DNA of 64,000 bases from Avena insularis (lineage: Eukaryota > Streptophyta > Magnoliopsida > Poales > Poaceae), in assembly GCA_023614405.1 (NCBI GenBank), contig CM042690.1, positions 524,536,293 to 524,600,292 on the forward strand. Direction: 5' to 3'. The translations under genes and the position numbers were made by a program. Of the stretch, positions 10,915 to 22,329 are shown piece by piece (the first letter of the stretch is position 1; every line of letters begins with the position of its first letter). Under the pieces are notes generated by a model. That model did no database searches. It saw only the letters and a program-made list of their open reading frames with translations, and was not told where the DNA came from.

Positions 10915-13057
10915 TATGTTATGAATAGATGTATGGAAAATATTTCCATCAAATAAGAATTAATAACAACTAAATACCATACATGTATTATCATAGCGGC
11001 GCGCAATTTTACAGAAAACTGACCTGTTATGAACCGGCATACGGATAGAAAACATAAGTCGATCGCCTGCCGCTTGCAGAGTTTACTCTCCAAATGGTAG
11101 CAAAGAATACTCGCAGAGTAAGAAGGGGTGGTGCTTCTTCATCAGTTGCTGCGTGGTCAACTCATAATTGTATCCATGCGTTGTGCCTTGGCCTTATCTT
11201 CATCTACTTATTATTGGGGAAAATACTGTTTTTCTTTTCCTTTTTGTGAGTGCAAAAATGGGTTATAGAATCAAATGATTGTACACGCAATGGTTGTGTA
11301 CAACCTTTCCTACTCAGACGAAAGTCTTTTCTCAGTTGTCCGTTTATTCTATACTTATCTTTTGGAGTTTTTATTATGGAAAACATTTCGGAAACATTTT
11401 GGCTGGTTGGTTGGTCTTGGAAATAGATTGGTCGCTAGTACAGTAAATCTGTTCCATAATAGATTAGGAAGTGTAGAGTGCTCCATTTTTGGCTCCTGAA
11501 TTAAAATATATATGGAATAATTTCTGAATGAGCTGAGGTTGTTTGGTTTGCACCTGGTCTTAGGGATCCACTACGCTCGCCGTCCCGTCGCACAGGCCGC
11601 CTGTGGAGGGATTCCCCTGGTCTGTGGAGACCAGTGCCACGAGCCCCTGCCGCCACAGCAGAGTACCACTCAGATCCGGAGTCCCGCCCTGAGCTCATAC
11701 CCTTCCTCTAGTAGGGCGTCTCGCAAGCAGCCAACCAGTCACCCTTGCCTCGTCGATGTTACCGCCGACTTGAAATACAACCACATCCGATCTAACGCGG
11801 CGCGAGTGGGAAACTGACGCCTAATAGGCAACGGTAGGACAGCCGCAGACATGGAGCAACGACAGATTCTGGCCGGACCCGGAGGCGCCGACCAAGGTGA
11901 AGGGGATAAAGCCTCGAAGACACCGCGAAGTTGTTTCCTTGGATAGCTGTGTAGGTGTGTATTCTACACTCAGAAGCGTATTATGCGCATTCTGGGACGT
12001 GAAAAATGTAGCTCCTTTCTATTCATCAATTGCAAAATAGTGTATGCATTCCATAAAACAAAACTCAATTGACTTGTACGAAAGCCAATCTCATGTGCTT
12101 TATGAATTTTGGCAATTTAATCACTTTGTTATCAGACATCATTTGTTAGGATATGCATTATGGGTATCACTATAGCATATCTTTGTTCCGACTAACCCGG
12201 GTAGTCCGTATATGATAGCATGGTCTATGAGGTGCTGGGTGGTTCAGTTAGAGGAATTCAAAAGGAAGATCCATGCCGAATAACATGAAGACTACGAACG
12301 AAACTGAAGTCTTGGAGTACAAGATACAAAGACTAGATAGTATTAGTGTATGACTCTGTAACCTATTCGGTATGGACTTACCCTGTAACCATAGATTATA
12401 GCGTCTTTATAAGCTGGACATATGAAACCTTTAGGATACAACTCAACCTCGCATAGAGAATCGTACAATCCATGTAACTCGGCGTATTGTCATCTATCTA
12501 TTATATATATACTAGGAAACAGACCCGTGTGTTGCAAGGGGAGAGTCAGCCTCTACACACTGCGCCAAGTAAAGAGAAAGCGGTCTAATCTTTACATCAT
12601 ATAAAATGGAGGAGTTATGAAGTGCGAAGTATAAAACATGTCGGTGTAAGAATATTACTTCAGATATGGAATTTGAGCTTGCTATGTTATAAAGAATGTG
12701 ATCACGACAGTCAAATCATCCATGATATCCAAGTTGTAGAAGCCAAAGAATTGAGAAAACAAAAGACATGCTAACGCATATTCCGTTGTACTGTCAATCA
12801 GTACATCCACAGCAAATTAGTTTAGTGGCGTACCTTAATTTCGTATCTTAGCCTCCAACACAGAGGGATGCTAACCAACCTGTCCTTAGGTCGAGAGAGA
12901 AACCTGCAAACACGTACACGACGCTCTAAATAATCGTTGGTGTAGAAAGTAACTAATAGCCGTGGTGCTTTTTTATGTACATATTTGCTTCCTCTCTATC
13001 TTAATTAGTTCCAAAAACTGATCATGAGAGCATATGTGAATTTTGTTGAGAGCCTAG
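10915..13057. other. Unassigned intergenic DNA left of element G
   Basis: No gene is supported. A GC-rich patch (11540-11900) has short overlapping frames on both strands with no recognisable domain. About 12145-12510 resembles an LTR fragment (TGTTAGGATATG start, TTTATAAG TATA-like box near 12408), but no partner or duplication was found. The last five bases, CCTAG (13053-13057), are the left target-site duplication of element G. Confidence 0.45.
12511..12542 (+). repeat. Grass transposon-end-like motif, copy 1
   Basis: ACTAGGAAACAGACCCGTGTGTTGCAAGG-type sequence, similar to the CCCGTGCGTTGCAACGGG ends of many small grass DNA elements. A second copy, same strand, lies at 21695-21729 on the far side of element G. 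No matching inverted end was found. Confidence 0.35.
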
Positions 13058-13538
13058 TGACATGGGTATACCTTACAGGTACTCGAGTGTGGCATATACG
13101 GTCTAGATACGGTAGAAGCCCACGTCGTTGCCAAAGTCCAATAAGGAATTCGAGTGGCTCACGGACTCTCGATTGCTTGCGAGACAAGAAGAAGCTTAAG
13201 ATAGAAAGTTCAAAGGAAATTAATCTGTAACCGACTCGACCTGCTATCCAGACCTAGCCTATCTATATAAAGGCTAAGAGGGGGCGGCGAGGAGGACAAT
13301 CACAACCCTAGTTTCCACGACTCTCGCCAGATTGCATCTGCGCACCCCTGTAATCTTCGATTCCTTCGTTAATTCCAAGAGCAGACAAGCAGGAGTAGGG
13401 ACCTCTACGAGGCCTGAACCTGGGTAAAACTTGCGTCCCTCTGTGCTTGTTTGCTAGCCGATTGATGCCTCCAGCGCTCCCTGCTTCTCCAAAACCCAAG
13501 TCCATAATAATGGACATTGACGAGTTAAACCCTCGTCA
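13058..13538 (+). repeat. 5' LTR of element G
   Basis: Starts TGACATGGGTATACC and ends AACCCTCGTCA. A TATA box (CTATATAAAG) lies at 13263-13272. It carries the promoter and polyadenylation signals of the element. Confidence 0.95.
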
Positions 13539-13539
13539 A

Positions 13540-13557
13540 TTGGCGCCATTTGTGGGA
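13540..13557 (+). promoter_or_regulatory. Primer binding site of element G
   Basis: TTGGCGCCATTTGTGGGA begins one base after the LTR. The TGGCGCC core is the complement of a tRNA 3' end. I cannot name the tRNA with confidence. Confidence 0.8.
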
Positions 13558-16093
13558 ACTGGGAGTGCTGATGTCGCGGCTTCTTCGGCCCCATCAACCG
13601 CGATCTATAACTCTGCAACAACGGAGATTCGCCAGCTCTCCGGCGCGTTCGACTTCACCGTCCACACGCCGGCCACTCGCCCGGCTTTCGAGTCCGTGGG
13701 CGATGGAATCGGCCTAGCGATTGGGAGCTTCCGCTTCTAGGTTGGTCAACTGGGCATGCTTCGCATGCCTGACCAGCCAACGTCACCCACGATTGCTCCA
13801 GCATCGTGGTTCCCGCCACCAATTGGCACCCTCAGCAAGCTCAACACCTCAGCAACAGCTGGGAGTACGGACAGCGACAGCAGTCGTGGATCCGATCTGG
13901 GTGACCTAGCCACAGAAGATGGAGCCTACGGCTCCAGATCTGAAAGTTGCGGGAGCAACAGCTTCCCCAACCACTTCATGTGCGCCTTCATCAACGCGGG
14001 CGACACCACCGCCAATTGCGAAAACACTGGGATCGGATCTGGCACCAGACCGCCCAACGGCAGTACGCCGAATGGTGGCATACCAGTCGCAGACGGCAGC
14101 CCCACCAACGGTGGTAACAGCACGCCCGTTAACAACAGGACGAGAGCAGAACCGGCGCTCACAGTGAATGAGAACACCGGCGAGCGCATGCAGATCCACC
14201 TCAATGACAACGAGTGGGCTCGCTGTCGTGAAGCTCTGCGGGGCAATCCTCTACCCCAACACATCGCAGGACATGCTGATGGGCTACCATTGGCTACTAA
14301 AAGAGGAATTCAAGCGCCAACAACAGGTGATCGCCAACTCAAAGGATGAGTCGAGTCTTCGACGAGCTGGGCTCTCCTCCCACGAAGGATCCTCCTCCAA
14401 AGGTAACGAGTATGTGGCCAACAAGAGGCGATCTCGACTGGCCCACCTCACCGAGCAAGAACGTGTAGAGGCTGCGAAAGTCCTCGACTTTAACTCTATG
14501 ACGGTGGATACGCGGGGCAACGTGCTCCCAAAAACGCCGCAAGCTGCGGTGACGTCGGCTACTATGTACCTCCTCAACAACCAGCCACCGGCTAGAGATC
14601 CGCGAGCTGCCATGCACCGATCTACGATCGCGGGCCTAGGGCTAATCGAGGCAGCCCTCGACAAAGAACCAATGCCAGAGACGAAGAAAAGCAAGGCTCT
14701 GGAAAAGTACTACTCGTACTCCTCCAGTGAAGATAGTCACAATCTGTCACGGCGACGTCGTTCACGGCGGCATGACCGCGACTACGACACGCGCGATGAC
14801 CTCACGCAGCGCAAAGTCGACAAGATGCGGGCAAGACGTGCTCGTTCGACTGACTCGGAAGAACACGAGGCTGAGCTCTGCGGCGCCAGATGCTTCAGCA
14901 GGGCCATCAGGCAGAAGCGAATGCCTAAGGGGTTCAAGATTCCGTCGGAGAATCCAAAATTTGACGGCCTGCAAGACCAGAAAATCTGGTTAGAAGACCA
15001 CATCTCCTCCGTTAGGCTACATGGTGGGAGTCGCAGCACGACCATGCAATGCCTGCAGCTACAGCTGCAGGGCGTCGCTCGCGCATGGCTCAACAACCTC
15101 CTGTGTGGAGCCATTCGCAGCTGGGAAGAGCTGGTCTACAGCTTTGTGCGCAACTTCAAGGGCACTTTCAAAAGGCCCGCATCAATCGAAGAATTGAGAA
15201 GCTGTCAGCAAAGATCTAGAGAATCGCTACGCTCGTACATCCAGAGATGGTCCATCATCAAGAACTCCATAGAAAACATCTCGGAGGACCACGCAATCGA
15301 CAGATTCAAAGGCAGCGTTCGCCGTATAGAGCTCGGGGAGGAGCTGGGCTGCTCGAAGCCCAAAACGATCGACCACCTGATGGAAATCGCAAATCGGTGG
15401 GCTGATGGAGAATACTCGGTGAAAAACCGTACCTACTCCGATGACGACGACGACCTCAGGCGTAGACGCGACCACCGAGGCAAACGTCAGATGCGCGTCT
15501 ATGATGACCGCGATGAGGTCAATATGGTCGCAGCTGGCTACGCCGACAAACGCGACGACAACCGCAACAACGGATATAGCAGTGGTGGATACCGCGACAA
15601 CGGAAAAAACCACGCAGGTGTGGCAGCGCCGCACTCGCGAAGAGGCACCCGCAACATCTATCGAGGACAAACTGTCCGGGCCATGCAACATGCACTTCTT
15701 TATCGACAAATACGATGGCAAGAAAAAATCCAGCCACCTACTCAAGGACTGCCACGAGTTCCTCAAACTCCACGAGGGCCTGGCCCGGATGAATCACGAC
15801 GCAGGCAACAGGGGTTATGGAGCCGCCCCAGGCGTTGTGGCACATGGAGCTCCTCCACCACCGCCCGGACCACCACCACCCGTAGCCACGCCGGTCCAGC
15901 ATCATGGAGGCGAGCCATACCCACGAATCGAGTGCAGAAGGCCATCACTTGCCAAGTCAACTTGGCGATAAACTCTCCACCTTCCACCACTGAGTACCTC
16001 AGTGGAAGAGACTCATGCATCACCTTCGACAGGCGTGACCACCCATGCCCAGTTCCTCGTCCAGGCCACTGTCCCCTCGTACTCGAGGCATAG
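13540..16093 (+). pseudogene. Element G gag (capsid/nucleocapsid), frameshifted
   Basis: Structural Gag polyprotein, which would form the cytoplasmic virus-like particle. The N-terminal part reads in frame 1 with a TAG at 13738-13740. The frame changes to 2 near 14270, to 3 near 15640 and back to 2 near 15930. The retrotransposon-gag domain is clear at about 14,970-15,430: KIWLEDHISSVRLHGG, GVARAWLNNL, SWEELVYSFVRNFKGTF, then a RS-rich basic stretch. Frame 3 carries a PCNMHFF..SSHLLKDCHEF motif (15,680-15,760), the Cys/His remnant usual at the end of Tat Gag. The final TAG at 16091 lies where the reading frame should continue into protease. The longest open stretch is 641 codons (14168-16093), but its last part (after about 15640) is out of frame with Gag homology. 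Confidence 0.85.
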
Positions 16094-16518
16094 ATCGAGG
16101 GTTTCGATATGAGTTGTTCATGGACGGCGGCAGCGGCATTAACCTCATGTTCGCGAGTACCTTGCGTGCGATGAGGATCCCTCTGACTTGTCTGGAAGTT
16201 TCGGACACGACGTTCCATGGCATCGTCCTAGGGAAGGGCATATATCCCCTAGGCAAAATCAACCTCGACGTCATCTTCGGCACGCCGCAAAACTTTCGGC
16301 GAGAGCGCATCGACTTTGAAGTCGTCAACTGGCCTTCACAATACCACTGCATCCTCGGACGTGTCGCGTTCGCAAGGTTCATGACAGTGCCGCACTATGC
16401 CAACCTGCATATGAAAATGTTAGGTCCAAACGGAGTAATCACAATCAATGGCAACTTCAAGAGGTCCGACAGCTGCGATAGGGAATTCAACAGAATCTCC
16501 CAGTCCTTCGGCATGTAG
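16045..16518 (+). pseudogene. Element G aspartic protease
   Basis: Retroviral-type aspartic protease that would cut the Gag-Pol polyprotein. FMDGGSGINLMFASTL holds the catalytic Asp in the D-G-G-S form typical of this plant gypsy lineage (usual LMDGGSSLNI). ILGRVAFARFMTVPHYANL and GVITINGNF follow, as expected for the second half. The real start is upstream in another frame: a shift lies between 16105 and 16115, and the first codons here are not homologous. It ends at TAG 16516-16518 where the frame should run on toward RT (next codons EELARLKES), explained by CAG>TAG. Confidence 0.85.
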
Positions 16519-17928
16519 GAGGAACTCGCAAGATTAAAGGAGTCGACAGACAATAGTCTGCCTCCCCTGAGCAGGCCAAGTTCACCCGACCTCTCCTTTG
16601 ACTCGTTGGTGCACACGAAGAAAGTCCAGGTCCACCCAACGGACCCGACCAAGACGGCCCTCATCGCCAACAACTTGAGTTCCGCATAGGAACTCGTGCT
16701 CATCGAATTCCTCCGTGAGCACTGGGAGATCTTCGCCTGGTGTCCAGCGGACATGCCAGGGGTTCCTAGGGAATTCACTGAGCACTCACTCAACGTGAAT
16801 CCAGACGCAAGGCCAGTCAAACAGGCAATTTGGTGACTGTCTGAACCAAGAGGAAAAGCAGGCGGAATGGATATCAACAGACTCCTCGACGCAAAATTCA
16901 TACGCGAGATCAAGGAAAGTACTTGGCTCGCTAACACAGTGTGTGTGCCTTTAAAAGACACGGATATCCTGAGGATGTGCGTGGACTTCACCTCCTTGAA
17001 TAAGCACTGCCCAAAGGATCACTTCCCGTTGCCGCGAATCGACCAAATCATCGACTCCACCGCGGGATGTGAGCGTCTCTACTTCCTCGACGCCTACTCA
17101 GGCTACAATCATATTCGAATGAAGGAGGAGGATCAAGAGAAAACGACATTTATGACGCCCTTTGGTGTGTTCTGCTACAACACGATGCCTTTCAGGCTAA
17201 AAAACGCAGGAGCCACCTATCAGCGGTGCATGCAGGCTTGCCTCAAGAACCAACTTGGTCGCAACATCCAAGTCTACGTAGATGACATCATCATCAAAAC
17301 CAAAGAGGAAGCCTCGCTAATCGACGATCTACGCGAGACATTCGCCAACCTCGACCGCTACCGGATCAAGCTCAATCCGGATAAATGCGTCTTCGGCGTG
17401 CCATCTGGGCAACTACTCGGGTATCTCATCTCTGCGAGAGGGATCGAAGCAAACCCGAAGAAAATAAATGCCATACTGGCAATGGAGAAGCCAAAGAACG
17501 TAAAAGGCGTCCAGCAGCTGGCTGGCCGAATCGCGGCGCTCAGTTGATTCATCAGTCGAATGGGCGAAAAGGCACTACCCTTCTACCAACTTCTCCGCAA
17601 AGCTGACAAGTTCAAGTGGACAGACGAGGCACAAGAAGAATTCGAAGACCTCAAACGTCTACTATCCACCTCGCCAGTACTGGTGGCTCCACGCGAAAAA
17701 GAGCCACTATTGATCTACATCTCCGCCACCAACCAGGTGGTCAGCACGGTGCTTGTGGTGGAACGAGCCGAAGAAAACAAGGTCCACGGGGTCCAGCACC
17801 TAGTATATTACCTCAGCAAGGTGCTCACGCCAACGAAACAGCGGTACCCGCAATACCAGAAGCTGGCGTATGGCGTCTTCATGATAGCTAGGCGACTGCG
17901 CCACTACTTCTTGGAGCTGTGGTGGTAA
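16519..17928 (+). pseudogene. Element G reverse transcriptase plus first (degenerate) RNase H
   Basis: All in frame 1, so only stops break it: TAG 16687-16689, TGA 16834-16836 and TGA 17545-17547. RT motifs are complete: CVDFTSLNKHCPKDHFPLPRID, FLDAYSGYNHIRM, TPFGVFCYNTMPFRLKNAGATYQ, YVDDIIIK (catalytic Asp pair, about 17,275-17,300) and LGYLISARGIEANPKK. The connection continues with FYQLLRKADKFKW. The first RNase H reads LLIYISATNQVVSTVLV...YYLSKVLTPTKQRYPQYQKLA; the usual catalytic D of DAS is missing, as is common in Tat elements. The frame then breaks near 17915-17919 by a small deletion, losing the HPV-type codons before VVNDAPL. Confidence 0.92.
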
Positions 17929-18870
17929 ACGACGCCCCGCTAGGGCACATACTCAATAATCCTGATGCCACGGGACGAGTCGTGCTCTGGGGAATCGAAC
18001 TGTCTCCACAAGACATAACATACGAGAAGCGCGACGCAATCAAGTCGCAAGTTCTCCCAGACTTTCTCGTGCACTGGATGGAGACTCGGCTCCCCGACAA
18101 ACCAGATATGTCCTACCTCTGGACGATGCACTTCGACGGGTCCAAGCGAAAGGACGGAGCCAGCGCAGGTGTCATACTGACATCGCCCCAAGGAGACAAG
18201 ATGAAATACATTCTGCGAATACAGTTCACCGCCTCCAATAATGAAGCTAAGTACGAAGCCCTAATCCATGGGATGCGGATGGAAAAAGCCTGCAGCGCCA
18301 AAAGACTCATCATCTACGGTGACTCCAAACTGGTGGTTAACCAAACGATGCACGAGTGTGATGCACTGAGCGACAACATGAACGCCTATCGCGACCTCTA
18401 CGACACACTCGAAGGAGACTTCGACGGATGTGAGCTACGACATGTGTGTCGTGAAAGAAATGAAGAGGTGGATCTCCTCGCCAATATTGGCTCCACCTGC
18501 GCCCCCATACCACCTGGGGTATTTCTCAAGCGCATCTGTGAACGCTCCATCAAGCCAAAGGCTCCAGAGAAGAAAGCAAGCGCGTCAACGGACTCGGGGG
18601 CTACACCACCCAACGAGCCAATGACACTCGACGACTTGGAGCTTGATACAGGACTCGAAGGACCAATGAGCGTCATCATGATCGAGCCATCTTGGACACC
18701 ACCCTACATCACGTATCTACTCAGCAAGAGGCTGCCAGATGATCCGACTGACGTGTGGCAGATAGCACGACGATCCAGGGCATTCGCCCTCATTAACGGC
18801 GAACTGTACAAGCGTAGCATCACAGGAGTACTCCAACGGTGCGTCTCCAACAGGGACGGAAGGGCCATCC
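17919..18870 (+). pseudogene. Element G second RNase H (aRH type)
   Basis: An RNase H of the archaeal/plant-like type acquired by Tat-lineage elements. It would degrade the RNA strand during reverse transcription in place of the decayed first RNase H. Counting from 17919, the four catalytic acids are visible: D73 in MHFDGS, E109 in NNEAKYEAL, D135 in YGDSKLV and D185 in NEEVDLLAN. This domain itself has no stop, so it is the best-preserved enzyme in the element. It is in frame 3, after the shift at 17915-17919. An acidic linker of about 70 residues (KPKAPEKK...DDLELDTGLEG) leads to integrase. Confidence 0.9.
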
Positions 18871-19906
18871 TCCTCGACATCCATGAAGGCACTTGTGGGC
18901 ACCATGCTGGCAGTTGCGCCCTGGTTTCCAAAGCTCTACGAGCTGGATTCTACTGGCCCACGGCCATGCGCGACGCTAAGGACATCGTCCTGCGCTGCAA
19001 CGCTTGCTAGCGATTCGCAGACAAACCCCACGCACCTGGCACGGAACTCCGACCAATACCATTGGCTTGGCCCTTCACGCAATAGGGACTCGACATGGTC
19101 GGCAAGCTCCCGAAATCCTCTCTAGGAGGTTACGTCTACCTCTTGGTCGCAATCAACAAATTCACCAAGTGATCGAGGCCATGCTGGTGACAAATCAATC
19201 AGGAGCCAGTGCTGTCAAGTTCTTCGAGTCCATTGTCTACCGCTTTGGAGTGCCACACAACATCATCACAGCCAATGGGACGAACTTCACCTCTAAGGAG
19301 TTCCAGGAATTCTGTGAAAACCTGGGGATCAACATAAGCTACGCCTCGGTGGCTCACCCACAGACCAACGGACAAGTTGAAAAGGCCAACGGCCTCGTCT
19401 GTAGTGGAATCAAGAAACGACTCCTCCGACCACTCGAACAAGCCGCTGGATGATGGCCAGACGAGTTGCAATCCGTACTTTGGAGCCTACGCACAACTCC
19501 AAACAGCGCCACGGGATACACCCCGTTCTTCATGGTGCACGGTGCTGAAGCAATGCTACCCGCAGAAGTTCGCTATAAAGCCCCATGGGTGGTCACTTAC
19601 AGCGAGCAGGAATCAACCCTCGCACTCGAAGACTCCGTCGACCTCCTTGACGAGGCACGAGAAATCGCAGGGGAGAGATCAACGATCTACCAGCAAAGCC
19701 TCCGCAACTACCACAGCAGAAGGCTATGCCCAAGATCCTTCGTCGAAGGAGACCTAGTCATGCGACTAAAGAAACAAGGGCATCTCAAGCTCAAGTCCCC
19801 TTGGGAAGGACCGTACATGATTACAGAAGTAATCCGAGGTAGCGCCTATCGCCTTAAAGATTTCGAGACAGGAGTCGCATACTCCAATCCCTAGAACATC
19901 GCGTAG
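18871..19906 (+). pseudogene. Element G integrase, catalytic Asp lost
   Basis: Integrase joins cDNA ends to host DNA. The zinc-binding HHCC part is seen as HEGTCGHH...RCNAC (about 18,882-19,007). The stop TAG at 19008-19010 follows, then RFADKPHAPGTELRPIPLA and GLDMVGKL (first catalytic Asp) after a TAG at 19083-19085. A one-base deletion at 19170-19172 (TGG>TG) moves the frame from 3 to 2. The second catalytic position reads ITANGTNF instead of ITDNGTNF: codon GCC at 19271-19273 replaces the Asp. HPQTNGQVEKANG keeps the Glu. Further stops are at 19451-19453, 19892-19894 and 19904-19906. The C-terminal part (FVEGDLVMRLKK, SPWEGPY, GSAYRLKD) is the usual DNA-binding fold. Confidence 0.92.
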
Positions 19907-20468
19907 TTGCGTCGCTTCTACCCCTAGTCATTTTTACATTTACAAATAAGGCTATTCAGCCAGGCTACTTAGCCACACATTCTACCTCGTACTATTCCCT
20001 ACAAAGAGACTACGTCTCCTAGGCCACTCGAATCATTTCCGCGATGACAAAAATTCGGATGTCGCGCTTACAGCGTGAATATTATACCCGAATAAGGCCT
20101 GGCAACGCATCTGCTGTGCACTACCAGAAATATATCCGTACCTACAGGTGCGATGAACATGCCTTGACGGACGCGTCGAGTGCTCACACTTATACACTGG
20201 AATTCGACTCATGTAAGACCTCTGCGGCCTGAGTCGAATTACGTCAGCACTTTTCCGAATTCGAGTCTAGGGACTCGAATTTGAGTAGATTGCGTTGTTT
20301 TGCTCTAAGGCAGTTAACTGATACCGATACATCGAATAAATCAGGCACGTATATCAACAATCCCTATAACACAAACAGAACACTCGAAAAAATGCTCAGC
20401 CATGCACTCGAAAGTCTTCATAAAAGTCTCCAGTCGAATCTACGATTCCACTGGACACTCGGGGCTAC
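19907..20468 (+). other. Element G 3' noncoding region and purine tract
   Basis: No coding signal is seen after the integrase end (LRRFYP at about 19,907-19,924). The sequence just before the 3' LTR, CACTCGGGGCTAC, is the likely polypurine tract. Several CTCGAAT/ATTCGAGT short inverted motifs are scattered here. Confidence 0.65.
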
Positions 20469-20952
20469 TGACATGGGTATACCTTACAGGTACTCGAGTG
20501 TGGCATATACGGTCCATATACGATAGAAGCCCACGGTGTTGCCAAGGACCAATAAGGAATTCGAGTGGTCCATAGACTCTCGATTGCTTGCGAGACAAGA
20601 AGAAGCTTAAGATAGAAAGTTCAAAGGGAAAACCCTAATCTGTAACCGACTCGACCTGCTACCCGAGACCTAGCCTATCTATATAAAGGCTGAGGGAGCG
20701 GCGAGGAGGACAATCACAACCCTAGTTTCCACGACTCTCACCAGATTGCATCTGCGCACCCCTGTAATCTTCGATTCCTTCGTTAATTCCAAGAGCAGAC
20801 AAGCAGGAGTAGAGACCTCTATGAGGCCTGAACCTGGGTAAAACTTGCGTCCCTGTGTGCTTGTTTTCTAGCTGATTGATGCCTCCAGCGCTCCCTCCTT
20901 CTGCCAAACCCAAGTCCATAACAATGGGTATTGACGAGTTAAACCCTCGTCA
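20469..20952 (+). repeat. 3' LTR of element G
   Basis: 484 bp, TGACATGGG...AACCCTCGTCA, about 94% identical by eye to the 5' LTR. The duplication CCTAG follows at 20953-20957. Confidence 0.95.
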
Positions 20953-20957
20953 CCTAG

Positions 20958-22329
20958 TCTATAAATCATAATGAAATTGTGAACACATCAGTTAATAATC
21001 ATTTTTTATGAAAATATCAAGGAAAACGACTGAGCATGGAATCCTACATTAATCAGCCAAGGGGCAGCGAGACCTCCATGAAGAATGTATCTACTCTGGG
21101 GATTGCATTGCTACGGCCCAAAATAACCTAATCCCATGACCTAGAAGGAAACGTTGTATCTTCCTAATCTAATTGCACGATTCCCTCGGAGCCATCGCAG
21201 CTGACAGTCGCGCCCGTCCGTTGGCTTCTACCACCATGATCCTGCATCTCTCACATGGCCTCTATGCCACAGCTCCCCAAACCGCGAAGGCAAGCGGCTC
21301 CACCCCGCTGAAATCCGTCATAGAACAGATCGGCCGCGATAGATCGGGACGCGGCTCCTAGTGAGGTCCTCCTCGATATGCGGCGGCTAAGGAAGACGAT
21401 GAGAACCGGGATACCGGACGTGGCGCTCGTGATGTGCTGTGTCAGGGATTTCACCGCCTACAACATGCCGACCTAGATGTCGCGGAACGAGAGGTGGCAC
21501 CAAGAGCGGCTCTGTTTGGGACGGTAGAAGTTACGATCGTTTGAGGGTTGCGTCATGATCCGTTTGAGGGTTTGTGGAGAAGAAAATAAACCAACGGATA
21601 CGGTGGCATTTGTTTGTAATATGAAATTCGGAGGAAGGGCAAAACGGTGCAGAAAAGTGTAGGAACGACGAGAAACGCTTCTTCCTTTATTATTAGACTA
21701 ACCTAAATGCCCGTGCGTTGCAGCGGGAAGTGAAACAATACGCTAATATACCTTTCCCTATGCCAACACATATCCATCGCCGGCCACGGGGTGCTGGAAA
21801 TTATGTGGAGGGCCAAGCTCGTACTGATTGTATCTACTTTTTTTGGTGCCACCAATAGCCATGGTTGTTCCCTTGTGGTTGTTCCAGCGACACCAGGAGA
21901 CAAATGATACAAACTAATTTATTTATTCTCTAATTATGAAAGATGAATTGGCCATTTTAGTACTTCACTTAAAAAAACTAATTACCACCAAAAACAATTA
22001 GAGAACCGGAGAGAGACATTGAGCTTAGGAAACACCTTGTGTGATTAAAAAAGTCTGTGTGCAAAGATATACAAGTCTCTTGTATTTGATAAAATAAATA
22101 GTACGTGCATGAAGCTAATTAAGCTAGCACCATATTAACGCCACACGTGATTAATCAGTAGACTGACAATTGTAGAATCTGCGAAAAATTCTTGCTCAAG
22201 AGTTGGGAGGGTCACGTTAATTGTAGACTACTGCGTGTGTCCTGCACGCAGCTCGCCGCCAGCCGCCCTGCACTATGGGCTGTCCGGTGTCTGCACTGGG
22301 TTGGACTTGTAGCCCTCGTATTCAAGGGA
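20958..22329. other. Unassigned intergenic DNA right of element G
   Basis: This is the continuation of the target site of element G. There is no recognisable gene. Short open frames near 21,170-21,450 lack any known domain. 21695-21729 holds the transposon-end-like motif. Confidence 0.5.
21695..21729 (+). repeat. Grass transposon-end-like motif, copy 2
   Basis: AGACTAACCTAAATGCCCGTGCGTTGCAGCGGG-type sequence on the same strand as the copy at 12511. The origin is uncertain: possibly the end of a decayed small DNA transposon. Confidence 0.35.

Larger units (their letters stand above)
13058..20952 (+). mobile_element. Element G: complete Ty3/gypsy retrotransposon (Tat/Retand-like), inactive
   Basis: A 7.9-kb element with LTRs of 481 and 484 bp and a perfect 5-bp target-site duplication CCTAG (13053-13057 and 20953-20957). 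The domain order gag, protease, RT, RNase H, second RNase H, integrase is that of Ty3/gypsy. The degenerate first RNase H followed by a well-preserved second one is a hallmark of the plant Tat lineage (Retand/RIRE2-like). The LTRs differ at about 31 positions by eye (about 6%). At a commonly assumed grass rate of 1.3e-8 per site per year this would mean an insertion about 2-2.5 million years ago. All genes carry stops or frameshifts, so it is not autonomous now. Confidence 0.95.

Noticed and set aside
13906..14264. - strand frames opposite element G gag
   Set aside because: They shadow the GC-rich gag coding strand; no known domain.
15227..15766. 179-codon - strand frame in element G
   Set aside because: Mirror frame of the gag domain, whose + strand homology is clear.
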